From contig NZ_GG694006.1 of the NCBI RefSeq assembly GCF_000160695.1, positions 1,093,826 to 1,154,710 on the forward strand: DNA of 60,885 bases, in the 5' to 3' direction. A program made the translations under genes and the position numbers. This DNA is from Centipeda flueggei ATCC 43531. Lineage in GTDB: Bacteria; Bacillota; Negativicutes; Selenomonadales; Selenomonadaceae. The notes under the pieces were generated by a model. That model saw nothing but the letters and a program-made list of their open reading frames with translations, ran no database searches and was not told the origin of the DNA. Shown one piece after another: positions 25,837-33,851 of this stretch. Position 1 is the first letter of the stretch. Every line of letters begins with the position of its first letter.

Positions 25837-26922
25837 ATGAACGAACGCATCTATAACTTTAACCCCGGCCCCGCCGTCCTGCCCGAGGACGTCCTGAAAG
25901 AAGTCCAGAGCGAGCTGCTCAACTTCCACGGCACAGGCATGTCCATCCTCGAGATCAGCCACCGCGCCCCTGCCTACGACGAAGTACACCAGCAGGCAAA
26001 GGCAGACATCAAAGAACTGATGGGCCTCGGCGACGACTATGACATCATCTTTACCGCCGGTGGTGCCAGCCAGACCTTTGCCCTCATCCCGCTGAACTTC
26101 GCCGCCGAATCGCGCCCCGGCAGCTACGCCCTCTCCGGCTCCTTCTCCCAGAAGGCATACGAGGAGGCAGTCAAACTCGGCGTCGGCACCGTCGCCGCCT
26201 CCACCAAGGAGGAAAACTACGTCCGCGTCCCGCGTCAGGACGAGCTGAACATCGCGCCGGGCGCGGCATACCTCCACATTTGCCTCAACAACACCATCTA
26301 CGGCACAGAGTACCACTACACGCCGCAGACAAACGGCGTTCCCCTCTTTGCCGACATGTCGTCCGACATGCTCTCGCGCCCGTGGGACTTCTCCTCCTAC
26401 GACTTCATCTATGCAGGCGTGCAGAAGAACCTCGGCCCCGCCGGCGTCGTGCTGAACATCGCGAAAAAGGAGCTCCTCGCGAACACCCCTGCCGAGCTGC
26501 CGACCATGCTGCGCTACAGCACCTTCCAGAAGAACGACTCCCTCTACAACACCCCGCCCGTCTTTGCCATCTACATCGTCGGCAAAGTCGCCCGCTGGAT
26601 CAAAGAGCGCGGCGGCCTCGCCGCCATGGGCGAGGCAAACGCAAAGAAGGCGGCGCTCCTCTACGACGCCATCGACAGCTCCGACGGATTCTACCGCGGG
26701 CATGCCGACAAGGGCAGCCGCTCGCGCATGAACGTCACCTTCCGCCTGCCGACCGAGGAACTCGAAAAGGCATTCGTCGCTGAAGCGAAGGAACACAGCC
26801 TCGGCGGTGTCAAGGGACACCGCAGCGTCGGCGGCATGCGCGCCTCCATCTACAACGCCATGCCCCTCGCGGGCGTCGAGGCACTCGCGGCGTTTATGAA
26901 CGAATTCCGCAAGAAGCACTGA
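25837..26922 (+). CDS. serC: Phosphoserine aminotransferase
   Basis: A 361-residue PLP enzyme that converts 3-phosphohydroxypyruvate and glutamate to phosphoserine and 2-oxoglutarate in serine synthesis; it may also act in pyridoxine synthesis. Family hallmarks: YNFNPGPAVLPEDVL at the start, GGASQTF (phosphate-binding region), and the PLP lysine in AGVQKNLGPAG. RMNVTFRLP and KGHRSVGGMRASIYNAMP close the protein. The length matches SerC (about 360). The start is the ATG preceded by AGAGGGAGA; the reading frame runs 69 codons further upstream through the repeat and the end of the CNNM gene but has no ribosome site. A terminator follows. Confidence 0.97.
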   Translation: MNERIYNFNPGPAVLPEDVLKEVQSELLNFHGTGMSILEISHRAPAYDEVHQQAKADIKELMGLGDDYDIIFTAGGASQTFALIPLNFAAESRPGSYALSGSFSQKAYEEAVKLGVGTVAASTKEENYVRVPRQDELNIAPGAAYLHICLNNTIYGTEYHYTPQTNGVPLFADMSSDMLSRPWDFSSYDFIYAGVQKNLGPAGVVLNIAKKELLANTPAELPTMLRYSTFQKNDSLYNTPPVFAIYIVGKVARWIKERGGLAAMGEANAKKAALLYDAIDSSDGFYRGHADKGSRSRMNVTFRLPTEELEKAFVAEAKEHSLGGVKGHRSVGGMRASIYNAMPLAGVEALAAFMNEFRKKH

Positions 26923-26934
26923 TGATCTACATGA

Positions 26935-26965
26935 CAACAGCACGACCGCAATAATCGTGCTGTTG
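26935..26965. terminator. Hairpin after serC
   Basis: CAACAGCACGA / TCGTGCTGTTG with a 9-nt loop, 13 bp after the serC stop. The U-run is poor, so efficiency is uncertain. Confidence 0.55.
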
Positions 26966-27027
26966 CCGCAGATAAAAATTAGGCATGCCGCCCTTTCATG
27001 TGATATGCTGTTTATATCAATCGTGTT

Positions 27028-27276
27028 ATGGAGATGGTCGACGTGCTTGATGTATTGGACTCCGTATTTCGTTTTATCCTCTGTATCCTGCTGCTGATCT
27101 TCTGCCTCATTTTCGCAGCTGTCGGCGGTGTGCTTGAGGTGCTGAGGACCGTCATATCAACGCCGCCGCTTCTTGCGTTCGCCCTCATCGGATCAGTCTT
27201 CATCGTATATGCGGGATGGCGGTTCAGCAAGTATCAGAAGGCCTATTTTGAAAAGTATCCTGCACGCAGAAAATAA
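27028..27276 (+). CDS. Small hydrophobic membrane protein
   Basis: An 82-residue protein with two hydrophobic segments (about 14-32, FRFILCILLLIFCLIFAA, and 48-63, LLAFALIGSVFIVYAGW) and a basic C-terminus. I do not recognise a family. The start is uncertain: the ATG at 27028 has little upstream of it, whereas a GTG at 27042 lies nine bases after GGAG. A strong terminator follows at 27290, which supports a real transcript. Confidence 0.5.
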   Translation: MEMVDVLDVLDSVFRFILCILLLIFCLIFAAVGGVLEVLRTVISTPPLLAFALIGSVFIVYAGWRFSKYQKAYFEKYPARRK

Positions 27277-27289
27277 ATAACTCCACGAT

Positions 27290-27323
27290 AAAAGCACTTG
27301 CTTTTCAGCAAGTGCTTTTTCAC
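27290..27323 (+). terminator. Terminator of the small membrane protein gene
   Basis: AAAAGCACTTGCT / AGCAAGTGCTTTT with a 4-nt loop and a T-run on the plus strand. Confidence 0.8.
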
Positions 27324-27356
27324 ATTGTGCGGCACCACTTCCAACATATGCTTCTT

Positions 27357-27499
27357 CAAAAAGTGATGCACAAGGGAAAGTGAGGATGCTGCTGTACGGC
27401 ATCCCCGTTTTTTATGTTGCAGCCATCGTTTCACGCAAGCCAAAATCCACGTTCAAAATCTCGTGTGACCAAAATCGTGTTTTTCACTCAAAAATGGAC
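27357..27499. repeat. Left flank similar to the element's right end
   Basis: This chromosomal stretch outside the left attachment site resembles 43783-43932 inside the right end: AAAAGTGATGC, a GAGGATGC...GCATCC terminator-like hairpin with TTTTTT (27382-27412), TTCAAAATCTCGTGTG and AAAATCGTGTTTTTCAC. It lacks the doubled GTGCCCAAA motif. It could be the scar of an earlier related insertion. No gene is seen here. Confidence 0.6.
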
Positions 27500-27602
27500 A
27501 CAGAAAAGGCTTCGTGGAAATCTCCACGAAGCCTTATTTTTCAATGGCAGAGAGGGTGGGATTCGAACCCACGGTGGCTCATCACCACACTTGATTTCGA
27601 GT
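27500..27602. repeat. Left attachment site (103-bp perfect direct repeat)
   Basis: These 103 bp are identical to 43933-44035. They contain the tRNA-Ser terminator hairpin (GGCTTCGTGGA / TCCACGAAGCC, 27508-27533) and a 58-nt fragment of the tRNA 3' part (27545-27602, minus strand) that stops in the anticodon arm. This is the expected product of integration into the tRNA 3' end by a tyrosine integrase. Confidence 0.92.
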
Positions 27603-27728
27603 TTTCTAGCCCTCGTTTTTGCTATTGTCAAGAGCCTCCAAGAAGCCTTGATATTACTGGATTTATAGGCATTTTCTTCAATGGATATTCCCTGTAAATC
27701 CCAGCTAAATTCAGCTGTTTTTATGGAG

Positions 27729-27878
27729 CGTGTGCCCAAAATGTGCCCAAATTTTCCATGAGTACACTTTTCTCGTTTTGATCAGGTGAACCTATTCTTG
27801 GGAGATTTGTCTACTTTATACACATACTCTTTCAACCGCCCATATTCTTCCTACTGGACAGAACGGACAGCAGGACAA
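27729..27878. promoter_or_regulatory. Left subterminal binding-site cluster of the element
   Basis: At about 27730-27750 GTGCCCAAAAT is followed directly by GTGCCCAAA, a tandem motif also present at the right end (about 43889-43908). At 27856-27878 lies GGACAG-N3-CGGACA-N3-GGACAA, which is the inverted form of the right-end array TTGTCC-N3-TGTCCG-N2-CTGTCC at 43634-43656. These are candidate integrase arm sites or replication-protein sites. The rest of 27603-28194 holds no gene that I can support. Confidence 0.55.
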
Positions 27879-27923
27879 AAGCAGCCACTTTTAATATCTC
27901 TTAAGCCATATACAAGTCTATAA

Positions 27924-27948
27924 TGCCTCGCAGGATTATCCTGCGGGG
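27924..27948. terminator. Terminator-like hairpin in the left end of the element
   Basis: GCCTCGCAGGAT / ATCCTGCGGGGC, a near-perfect stem with almost no loop, followed by TATTTATG. It could insulate the cargo from chromosomal transcription. Confidence 0.5.
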
Positions 27949-28194
27949 CTATTTATGTTTGAGGACATTCACATGGCATATATCCATGAAGCACCAATAA
28001 GAATATGTAATAATTCGTTTCCACAACCATATATCATATATATGAATATAAATCCCACGCGTAGGCAAAAAGTTCTCGGGACGTTTGGTTACAGGCATTT
28101 TCTTATTTAGGTAGATAAACACCTTATTTAGAAAAATACAAGATATAAAAAATGAGATAATTAAAATAAACAAAGGAATCAAGGTGGTGAGAGG

Positions 28195-28515
28195 ATGGAT
28201 GATCGAAAAGCAATCGTATTCAAACAAATTGGCGCAAAAATTGCCTATTATAGAACCCTGAGAGGGCTGCATCAAGTTGTTTTAGCAGAGAAGATCGGCA
28301 TAAGTTCAAGTGTGTTAAGCCGTATTGAACGCGGAAAATATAATAAAAATATATCGATATCCATGCTCTTGGATATTGCTGAAGGTCTTGGTGTTGATGT
28401 CTCGATGTTCGTCACATTTGATGAACACGAAAAAGCTATGTGGGGAGATCCATATCAACAGGAATACAGTCGCGCTCATAGGCAAAATAAGTTCCAAGGA
28501 GAAAATAAACAATGA
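28195..28515 (+). CDS. XRE-family HTH regulator, first gene of the cargo
   Basis: A 106-residue protein with a canonical Cro/C1-type helix-turn-helix (about 10-66: KIAYYRTLRGLHQVVLAEKIGISSSVLSRIERGK, then LLDIAEGLGVD). The C-terminal 35 residues are charged and could form a dimer or partner-binding tail. The ATG follows GGTGGTGAGAGG. Its last 4 bp overlap the LRAT-type gene (ATGA), so both proteins come from one message in a fixed order. That layout is common in regulator-effector or antitoxin-toxin pairs. Codon use is AT-rich, unlike the chromosome around it. It probably controls its own operon. Confidence 0.88.
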   Translation: MDDRKAIVFKQIGAKIAYYRTLRGLHQVVLAEKIGISSSVLSRIERGKYNKNISISMLLDIAEGLGVDVSMFVTFDEHEKAMWGDPYQQEYSRAHRQNKFQGENKQ

Positions 28516-29045
28516 ATTGGTTGATTGATACAATTGAGGATATTTTATCAGATAAGGGTGAAGTCTCGCAAACAGAGCTTCAAAGAGGCGATATTGTAGG
28601 CGTGGATAGGATTCTCTATCAACATTATGCCGTTTATGTCGGTGAGAATGCGGTAATTCATTACGCAGGTGCTAATGGATATTTTGATGATGATATATGC
28701 GTTCGAGAAGCATCGTTTCAAGATTTTCTAGATGGTGCAACTGAGTATTTTATTTGTCAATTTTCCAAGCGGCATAAAGCTCCTAAAAAACGATATAATC
28801 AACCATTTTCTTGTATTCCAATCGGAAACGATTTGCTGGATATATTTAAGACTCTTGAATATCACTTATTTACACCCGAGGAAACAGTAGAAAGAGCATA
28901 TAGCAGATTGGGGGAACGGGAATATGATCTCGTAAACAATAACTGTGAGCACTTTGCAATATGGTGTAAAACGAATATATCTGAATCATGGCAAGTGAAA
29001 ACGCTACTAGAGAATTATAAGGGCTTTCCTAAATACGTTGTTTAA
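28512..29045 (+). CDS. LRAT-fold (NlpC/P60 superfamily) enzyme
   Basis: A 177-residue cytoplasmic protein with the LRAT triad layout: QHYAVYVG with His38, VIHYAG with His50 and NNCEHF with nucleophile Cys145, in the family order and spacing. LRAT-type proteins are circularly permuted papain-like thiol enzymes; animal members move acyl groups on phospholipids or retinol. Bacterial members are little studied, and some occur as effector domains in conflict systems. Here it overlaps an XRE regulator by 4 bp and precedes a membrane LRR protein, which suggests a lipid- or protein-acylation effector under regulator control. Fold call from motifs; activity and target are inferred. Confidence 0.8.
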   Translation: MNWLIDTIEDILSDKGEVSQTELQRGDIVGVDRILYQHYAVYVGENAVIHYAGANGYFDDDICVREASFQDFLDGATEYFICQFSKRHKAPKKRYNQPFSCIPIGNDLLDIFKTLEYHLFTPEETVERAYSRLGEREYDLVNNNCEHFAIWCKTNISESWQVKTLLENYKGFPKYVV

Positions 29046-29115
29046 TGATGATGGAGCAGTCCTCCATCTGGAAGATATTCAATATAAACGTCTATCAATA
29101 TAGGAGATGAAGGTC

Positions 29116-31530
29116 ATGGAAGGAATTAGTTTCGCGCTTGGAAATTACAGGCTCACATTTGATGATTCCATAAAGGAATATATGGAAATCAGTAAGGAGA
29201 TGGATGAGTTCTCAAGACCTCTAATAACTGAATTGAAAAACAGCTATAAGAAGCTGGAAAATATTGAATCCGTACATAACCAATTTTTAAATATTGGTGA
29301 AGATGCATTAGAAAAGGTTGCTGAACAAGCAATAAAAATCTGTAGTAGATATGGCATTTATGGTATTAACGCTGAAAGGATATTAAATGCAAATGACTTT
29401 CAATCTTCTGCCATGGATACATGGTCGCAATGTTTTTCCACAGTAGATAATGTGTATATCCAGATAGAGAGCAAAGCAGCTGCAGAAAAAGGAGAGAGAG
29501 AACTCCGAAAAGAAATGCGTATGCGCCTTGTCGGAGGCGGCTTTGGTTTGACAGGTGCTGCAAAGGGAATGCTTCAGGCGGGTGCTATAAATATGCTTAC
29601 TAGTGCAGCATATGATTTTGTTAATATGTTTGGAAACAATCAATCAGATGCAGAAGCTAGCAAAAATAAGGATGTATTATATCAAGCCAAAGAAACACTA
29701 TATACCTTGCAGTTTGGCTTTGCGGTTGCTGCAAACATCATTAAGCAAGAACTTTTGCTTGTTGTTGGAATAAAGCCTTTTGAGGATAACAATATAGAGA
29801 AAGCCGCGCTCATACTAGAGAATATAAAAAAAGGAAATATCGAGAAGCCCAATGTAGAAGATGCTCTTGTTAGTGCATTGTTGTTGAACCCGTTTGATTC
29901 TAATATATATACTGCGTATTTTGTGCGATTGGGGGATATAAACTACCAGTTAGAAGAAATGGCTAAATTCTTCAACTTATATGATTTCGTCCATAGTGAA
30001 AAGAAAAGACTTTTACTAGGAGCGATTGCGAAAGAATTCAAGCTGGATGAAGATAACGGAGATGTTCTCCAATCAAGAGCGTTTCGTAGCTTTGGTGCTA
30101 TTGTTGTCGATATCCGTGATGTATTGCTTGGAACATCTGCTCCAGTGCTCGCGTTTAAAGATATGGAAATCCAGCAAATCAAGCTACAAGTTGCCTTTAC
30201 AGAGCGTATGATAAAGGCAATGGGTCTATTACGCGATCAATATATTTTATTTGGTCTCGAAGGCATGCTGTCTTACATTAAAGCTGTAGAAAAAGCAGCA
30301 AATAAAAGTATAGAAAAACAAACGCTTATATTTCAAGAAGATGAGGTGGACTCTTATGAATATTTTAGAAATCCTGAGATAAAAGAACTTACTATCCCGA
30401 GTAATATTCAAGTAATAAGACGTGGAGCTTTTGCAGAATGTTCCTCGTTGAAAAATGTAGTTTTTGAAGATGGGACAGAAAGCGTCCTCGATGCTGCATT
30501 TGCTGGTTCGGCTGTTAAAAGTGTAAAGTTTCCCTCTACATTGAAGACGATCGGCATGCAGGCATTTGCAGATTGCAAAGACTTGGAGCATGTAGAGTTG
30601 CCGGATGGCCTCGTATCTATTGAAAAAGGTGCTTTTGAAAACTGTCCAAATCTTAAAGAAATCTCAGTACCGAATAGTGTAACGGAAATCGGAGAGAAAA
30701 TATTTGGCAAGACTAGCATTAAGGTATTATGCAGTCCAGGAAGCGCAATGTCTGAATACTGTAAAGGAGAGTATCTATATACCGTTCCAGGACTTCTTAC
30801 AAATAAACAAGCTATAAGCAATCGAAGTTGTGTTGTTATCGGTGATGGCTTCACTCGAATTGACAATAAAGCATTCGCCGACAATCTCATTTTGCATGAG
30901 GTTACAATACCGAGCAATATAAAGGAGATCGGTAGAGAGGCGTTTAGTGGTTGCGAAAATTTGAAAAAAGTACTCTTTATTCCTGGAGTCGAAAAAATTG
31001 AAGGTTATGCCTTTGCAAGCTGTCCAGCACTCAAAGATATTGTATTGCCAAATACTATAAAGGATATTGGCGAAGGTGTATTTGCCTTTTGCCACGGGCT
31101 AAAAAAAGTATATGTTCCCGAAGGTACTGTTTCACTGGCCTCGGACTTTGTTGACTTCACGTCTGTGGAAATGGTCGTGCTGCCAGAAAGTTTACAGGAA
31201 ATATATTCTGTGGACTTTGATACGAGAGAAAGATATGTATATGGCGATTCTAAACACGAATGTGGATTTAAAGGAGGGAAAATCCGCTTTGTATGCAAGC
31301 CAGGAACCTATGCATATCAATATTGTAAAGACAATGATCTGAATATAGATGAAGATGAGCGCGCCATCAAATATGAGTTTGAACAGGCTAAAGAGTTGCA
31401 GGAGGAAAAAGTAAATGTAGCCGTACATAACAGGAAAGAGTCAAAAGGGGAATTTGGAACGGCAGACTATCTTGGCTGTTTGTTTTGGATAGTTGTAGTA
31501 GTTCTAATCATAAAATGGCTATTCTTCTGA
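29116..31530 (+). CDS. Membrane-anchored BspA-type leucine-rich-repeat protein
   Basis: An 804-residue protein. The N-terminal 390 residues are helical, with a coiled-coil start (about 25-60) and a glycine-rich segment (about 137-165, VGGGFGLTGAAKGMLQAGAI) that could insert in a membrane. Residues about 395-700 hold eight or more BspA-type (LRR_5) repeats of about 23 residues with the pattern L-x-x-V-x-x-P-x-x-V-x-x-I-G-x-x-A-F-x-x-C. A single hydrophobic segment ends the protein (about 788-804). There is no signal peptide, so the topology is a puzzle: the LRR part may face the cytoplasm. The start is the ATG at 29116, nine bases after GGAG; one at 29107 is too close. It lies 70 bp after the LRAT gene. 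Confidence 0.8.
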   Translation: MEGISFALGNYRLTFDDSIKEYMEISKEMDEFSRPLITELKNSYKKLENIESVHNQFLNIGEDALEKVAEQAIKICSRYGIYGINAERILNANDFQSSAMDTWSQCFSTVDNVYIQIESKAAAEKGERELRKEMRMRLVGGGFGLTGAAKGMLQAGAINMLTSAAYDFVNMFGNNQSDAEASKNKDVLYQAKETLYTLQFGFAVAANIIKQELLLVVGIKPFEDNNIEKAALILENIKKGNIEKPNVEDALVSALLLNPFDSNIYTAYFVRLGDINYQLEEMAKFFNLYDFVHSEKKRLLLGAIAKEFKLDEDNGDVLQSRAFRSFGAIVVDIRDVLLGTSAPVLAFKDMEIQQIKLQVAFTERMIKAMGLLRDQYILFGLEGMLSYIKAVEKAANKSIEKQTLIFQEDEVDSYEYFRNPEIKELTIPSNIQVIRRGAFAECSSLKNVVFEDGTESVLDAAFAGSAVKSVKFPSTLKTIGMQAFADCKDLEHVELPDGLVSIEKGAFENCPNLKEISVPNSVTEIGEKIFGKTSIKVLCSPGSAMSEYCKGEYLYTVPGLLTNKQAISNRSCVVIGDGFTRIDNKAFADNLILHEVTIPSNIKEIGREAFSGCENLKKVLFIPGVEKIEGYAFASCPALKDIVLPNTIKDIGEGVFAFCHGLKKVYVPEGTVSLASDFVDFTSVEMVVLPESLQEIYSVDFDTRERYVYGDSKHECGFKGGKIRFVCKPGTYAYQYCKDNDLNIDEDERAIKYEFEQAKELQEEKVNVAVHNRKESKGEFGTADYLGCLFWIVVVVLIIKWLFF

Positions 31531-31543
31531 AGGGAGGCGTATT

Positions 31544-32068
31544 ATGGGTTATGTACGGCACATCATTTCCATTGTAGTTTTGGTCGTAATCCCCCTGTTT
31601 TCTATAGGCTGTGGGGATTTTAGCGATGAAGCAAAGTTAGGAGATGATCGGGCAACATTTGAAAAGACATATAAAAAGGAACTTCGGCAAGATCAGCGAT
31701 ATCTAGCACGCAGCTTGATTTATAGTGATGATGTCACTGTAGGAGTCACTTTTGATCCTCAGTTGGGAGATCGTGTTGAGCATATAGAAATTGCCTCGAA
31801 AGGAGGAGAGTTTTCTGAACTGGACGATTTCTTACCTAACGACAAAAGAGAAATTGAACAAGCCGATGAGGAAATGCTAAAAGAGATAAATCGTGTGATA
31901 GATGAGTTCTTTGTATGTGAAAAACTCGTATTTTATGAAAGCAAAGAGCTTCAAGGCAAGATTGGAAGAGCACGTTTTAGTGTGGCAAAGTTATCAGTAA
32001 AAACTACAAAAAATTATGTTTATGTTGTTAGCACAAAACCAGATGAAATCCTACTGATCAATCCATAA
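31544..32068 (+). CDS. Small lipoprotein of unknown function
   Basis: A 174-residue protein with a lipoprotein signal (hydrophobic stretch to LFSIGCG; the lipidated Cys is at about residue 23). The mature part is charged, with a beta-strand-rich middle (VTVGVTFDPQLGDRVEHIEIA) and a C-terminal pair of strands (NYVYVVSTKPDEILLI). No known domain is visible. The ATG follows GGGAGG and lies 13 bp after the LRR gene, so it belongs to the same transcript as the XRE-LRAT-LRR genes. Its presence places part of the cargo module at the cell envelope. Confidence 0.75.
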   Translation: MGYVRHIISIVVLVVIPLFSIGCGDFSDEAKLGDDRATFEKTYKKELRQDQRYLARSLIYSDDVTVGVTFDPQLGDRVEHIEIASKGGEFSELDDFLPNDKREIEQADEEMLKEINRVIDEFFVCEKLVFYESKELQGKIGRARFSVAKLSVKTTKNYVYVVSTKPDEILLINP

Positions 32069-32115
32069 AAGAGGATGGATATACAGGTAGTCATTGTAAA
32101 TAAGGGAGGCTATGA

Positions 32116-32448
32116 ATGAAGAAAGTATTGTCCATAATCATGCTTGCTACCGTAGTCTTCCTGTTGGGAGGAACTGCACCCAGTACCGCATCCGTCGCAG
32201 ACGCAGCCGCTGTCTATGCGTATAGTGGGAAAGGGATATGTGTCTATGTTGATACATCATCCATTACCCACACAAAGGGCGGTTTTGCCGTTTATGTCAA
32301 CGAAACAAATAGCAAAACGTACACGTTGATGCAGGTCTACAAGGATAAGTGGGACTGGAAATTTACAAGTTCTGTCTGTGGGAATGGATTCATTTATCAA
32401 GTTGTGCCCACGAAGGCGGTATTTGATATCTGTCAAAACTACTTGTAG
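32116..32448 (+). CDS. Small secreted protein, type 1
   Basis: A 110-residue protein with a signal peptide (about 1-30, MKKVLSIIMLATVVFLLGG). The mature part (about 80 residues) begins YAYSGKGICVYVDTSS. A related start (ICIYQGKGVGVMADTTS) is found in the 32847-33233 product, so the two are paralogues about 400 bp apart. Two Cys (in GICVY and SSVCGN) could form a disulfide. The ATG has GGGAGG upstream. Family not recognised. Confidence 0.7.
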   Translation: MKKVLSIIMLATVVFLLGGTAPSTASVADAAAVYAYSGKGICVYVDTSSITHTKGGFAVYVNETNSKTYTLMQVYKDKWDWKFTSSVCGNGFIYQVVPTKAVFDICQNYL

Positions 32449-32480
32449 GGACAACACATTGCTTATATGGAGGGAGAAAG

Positions 32481-32843
32481 ATGAAAAAGATCATGGCAAT
32501 GTCAATGCTGATGTTCGCATTGGCATTCAACATCTACCACACGGCAGAGGCAGTGGACCTTTCGTATCGAGGGCCTACAATTTCGTATGATGAGCATAGC
32601 CTTTATGTGATTGACCGAGATCGGCTTGAGTTCCGTGTTGTCCAGTTCACGGGCAGCGGGGCTGATACAGCGTGGTATCAATGGCGAGGAGAGTATGTGA
32701 ACAACCAGCCTTTTGTTCGGGTTGGTATTCTCTCCAACGGTGAATATCACTGGCGTAAATATCCCGTATGGGGTGAAGAAGCTCCTTATGGCGTGATTTT
32801 CCGTAATGTATGGAAACGTGTCTACGGATATGGGTTTTCTTGA
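32481..32843 (+). CDS. Small secreted protein, type 2
   Basis: A 120-residue protein with a signal peptide (about 1-24, MKKIMAMSMLMFALAFNIYH). The mature part is rich in aromatic residues (YQWRGEYVNNQPFVRVG, YHWRKYPVWGE, NVWKRVYGYGFS) and has no Cys. It looks like a compact beta-rich domain but matches nothing that I know. It lies 33 bp after the previous gene with a GGGAG ribosome site, so it is in the same operon. Confidence 0.65.
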   Translation: MKKIMAMSMLMFALAFNIYHTAEAVDLSYRGPTISYDEHSLYVIDRDRLEFRVVQFTGSGADTAWYQWRGEYVNNQPFVRVGILSNGEYHWRKYPVWGEEAPYGVIFRNVWKRVYGYGFS

Positions 32844-32846
32844 TCG

Positions 32847-33233
32847 ATGAAAAAGGATATGGCGGTTTCAATGTTCAAAGGGAAAAATGTACTCTCAATC
32901 ATGTTTGCGCTGTTGGTTGCAGTTGTGATTGCAGGTGCTCCGACCAGTGCAGATGCTGCTACGATCTGCATCTATCAAGGCAAGGGTGTTGGCGTTATGG
33001 CTGATACAACTTCGCGTTGGTACGATGGTAACGCAGGTGGTGTTGTATGCACATTTCCAAGTTCGCATAATGGACCGCTGACGTATCGATTCACACGCAC
33101 GGCGAACGGGTGGGAATATGAAACGTTTGGAGATCGCCCATCTTACTACGATGCAAAGCCCATCGTGAATGCGATACTCAAATACATTATGACCGAAGAA
33201 GTGACGGACGAATATAAAAATGTCACTTGGTAG
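32847..33233 (+). CDS. Small secreted protein, type 1 paralogue
   Basis: A 128-residue protein with a signal sequence ending near TSADA (about residue 37). Its mature start ICIYQGKGVGVMADTTS resembles the product of 32116-32448, and both keep a short helix near the C-terminus. The start is uncertain: ATGs at 32847, 32859 and 32871 are in frame, and the last has GGCGG five bases upstream and would give the most usual signal peptide (MFKGKNVLSIMFALLVAVV). It is 4 bp past the preceding stop, so it is in one operon with it. Function unknown. Confidence 0.6.
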   Translation: MKKDMAVSMFKGKNVLSIMFALLVAVVIAGAPTSADAATICIYQGKGVGVMADTTSRWYDGNAGGVVCTFPSSHNGPLTYRFTRTANGWEYETFGDRPSYYDAKPIVNAILKYIMTEEVTDEYKNVTW

Positions 33234-33243
33234 CAAGTAAATA

Positions 33244-33307
33244 GCTCGGAGGGGCTGAGATATCCCACAACTGCGTATAGCTAAGGCTGGTGCCCCCCCA
33301 TACGAGC
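33244..33307 (+). other. Structured intergenic element
   Basis: GCTCG (33244-33248) pairs with CGAGC (33303-33307) and GGGGC (33251-33255) pairs with GCCCC (33292-33296), enclosing about 36 nt. It is not followed by a U-run. It could be a leader RNA of the next gene (33346) or a processing site. It does not match a riboswitch class that I can name. Confidence 0.35.
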
Positions 33308-33345
33308 AAATATAAAGGTTGTTTTAAGAGAAGAGGTAGAGAGAA

Positions 33346-33783
33346 ATGATAATAGCCATTTTTGCGCTAGTAGTAGCTGTTCTTGGAACGGCATACTGGT
33401 ATAAAACGCATACGGTCATATCCACAGGACCGGAGGCAGAGGCGAAGGGCTGCCTGTCTGTATTTGCGACCTTTTTCATTGCAGGGATATTCTTAGCAGT
33501 TATTTTGATAGGGGTGTTGGCGAGCGTATTTGAGTTTATCATAGACCATTGGATTATATTTGGAGGAATTGCTGCTGTCTTGGTCGGGCTCATGATAATG
33601 GGGAAAAAGCAGAGTGATAAAGAATCACAAGCAGTAGCCCCTACTGATTCTGAAGATAGCGATAACTACGATGAAGACGAGGATGATGAGGAATATGACG
33701 ATGAAGGGGCAGATGATGAATACGACGATGAGGAATATGATGATGACGAAGAATATCAAAAAAATGACAAAAGAGTAAAATAA
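33346..33783 (+). CDS. Two-segment membrane protein with a highly acidic tail
   Basis: A 145-residue protein with hydrophobic segments at about 1-18, 40-62 and 68-86, then a basic KKQSDK and a tail of about 45 residues that is almost only Asp, Glu and Tyr (e.g. NYDEDEDDEEYDDEG). The tail looks built from short repeats of D(D/E)EYDD. It would lie in the cytoplasm if the basic stretch after the last helix follows the positive-inside rule. Acidic tails of this kind can bind metal ions or basic proteins or mimic DNA; none is shown here. The ribosome site is AAGAGGTAGAG. A terminator follows, closing the cargo block. Confidence 0.65.
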   Translation: MIIAIFALVVAVLGTAYWYKTHTVISTGPEAEAKGCLSVFATFFIAGIFLAVILIGVLASVFEFIIDHWIIFGGIAAVLVGLMIMGKKQSDKESQAVAPTDSEDSDNYDEDEDDEEYDDEGADDEYDDEEYDDDEEYQKNDKRVK

Positions 33784-33797
33784 AAGTTGTTGTGCTC

Positions 33798-33830
33798 CCC
33801 CATAGCCACGCGGCTATGGGGGATTTTCTG
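33798..33830 (+). terminator. Terminator after the cargo block
   Basis: CCCCCATAGCC / GGCTATGGGGG with a 4-nt loop, followed by ATTTTCT. It separates the AT-rich cargo from the DUF932 gene. Confidence 0.75.
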
Positions 33831-33851
33831 TCTTTATAGGAGGTATACAAC

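Noticed and set aside
27545-27602. A second tRNA-Ser gene
   Set aside because: Only the 3' 58 nt are present; the sequence diverges inside the anticodon arm. It is the attachment-site remnant.
33244-33307. TPP riboswitch, because of GGGGCTGAGA
   Set aside because: The second conserved TPP block (ACCTGAT...GGTAATGCC) is missing and the downstream gene has no link to thiamine.
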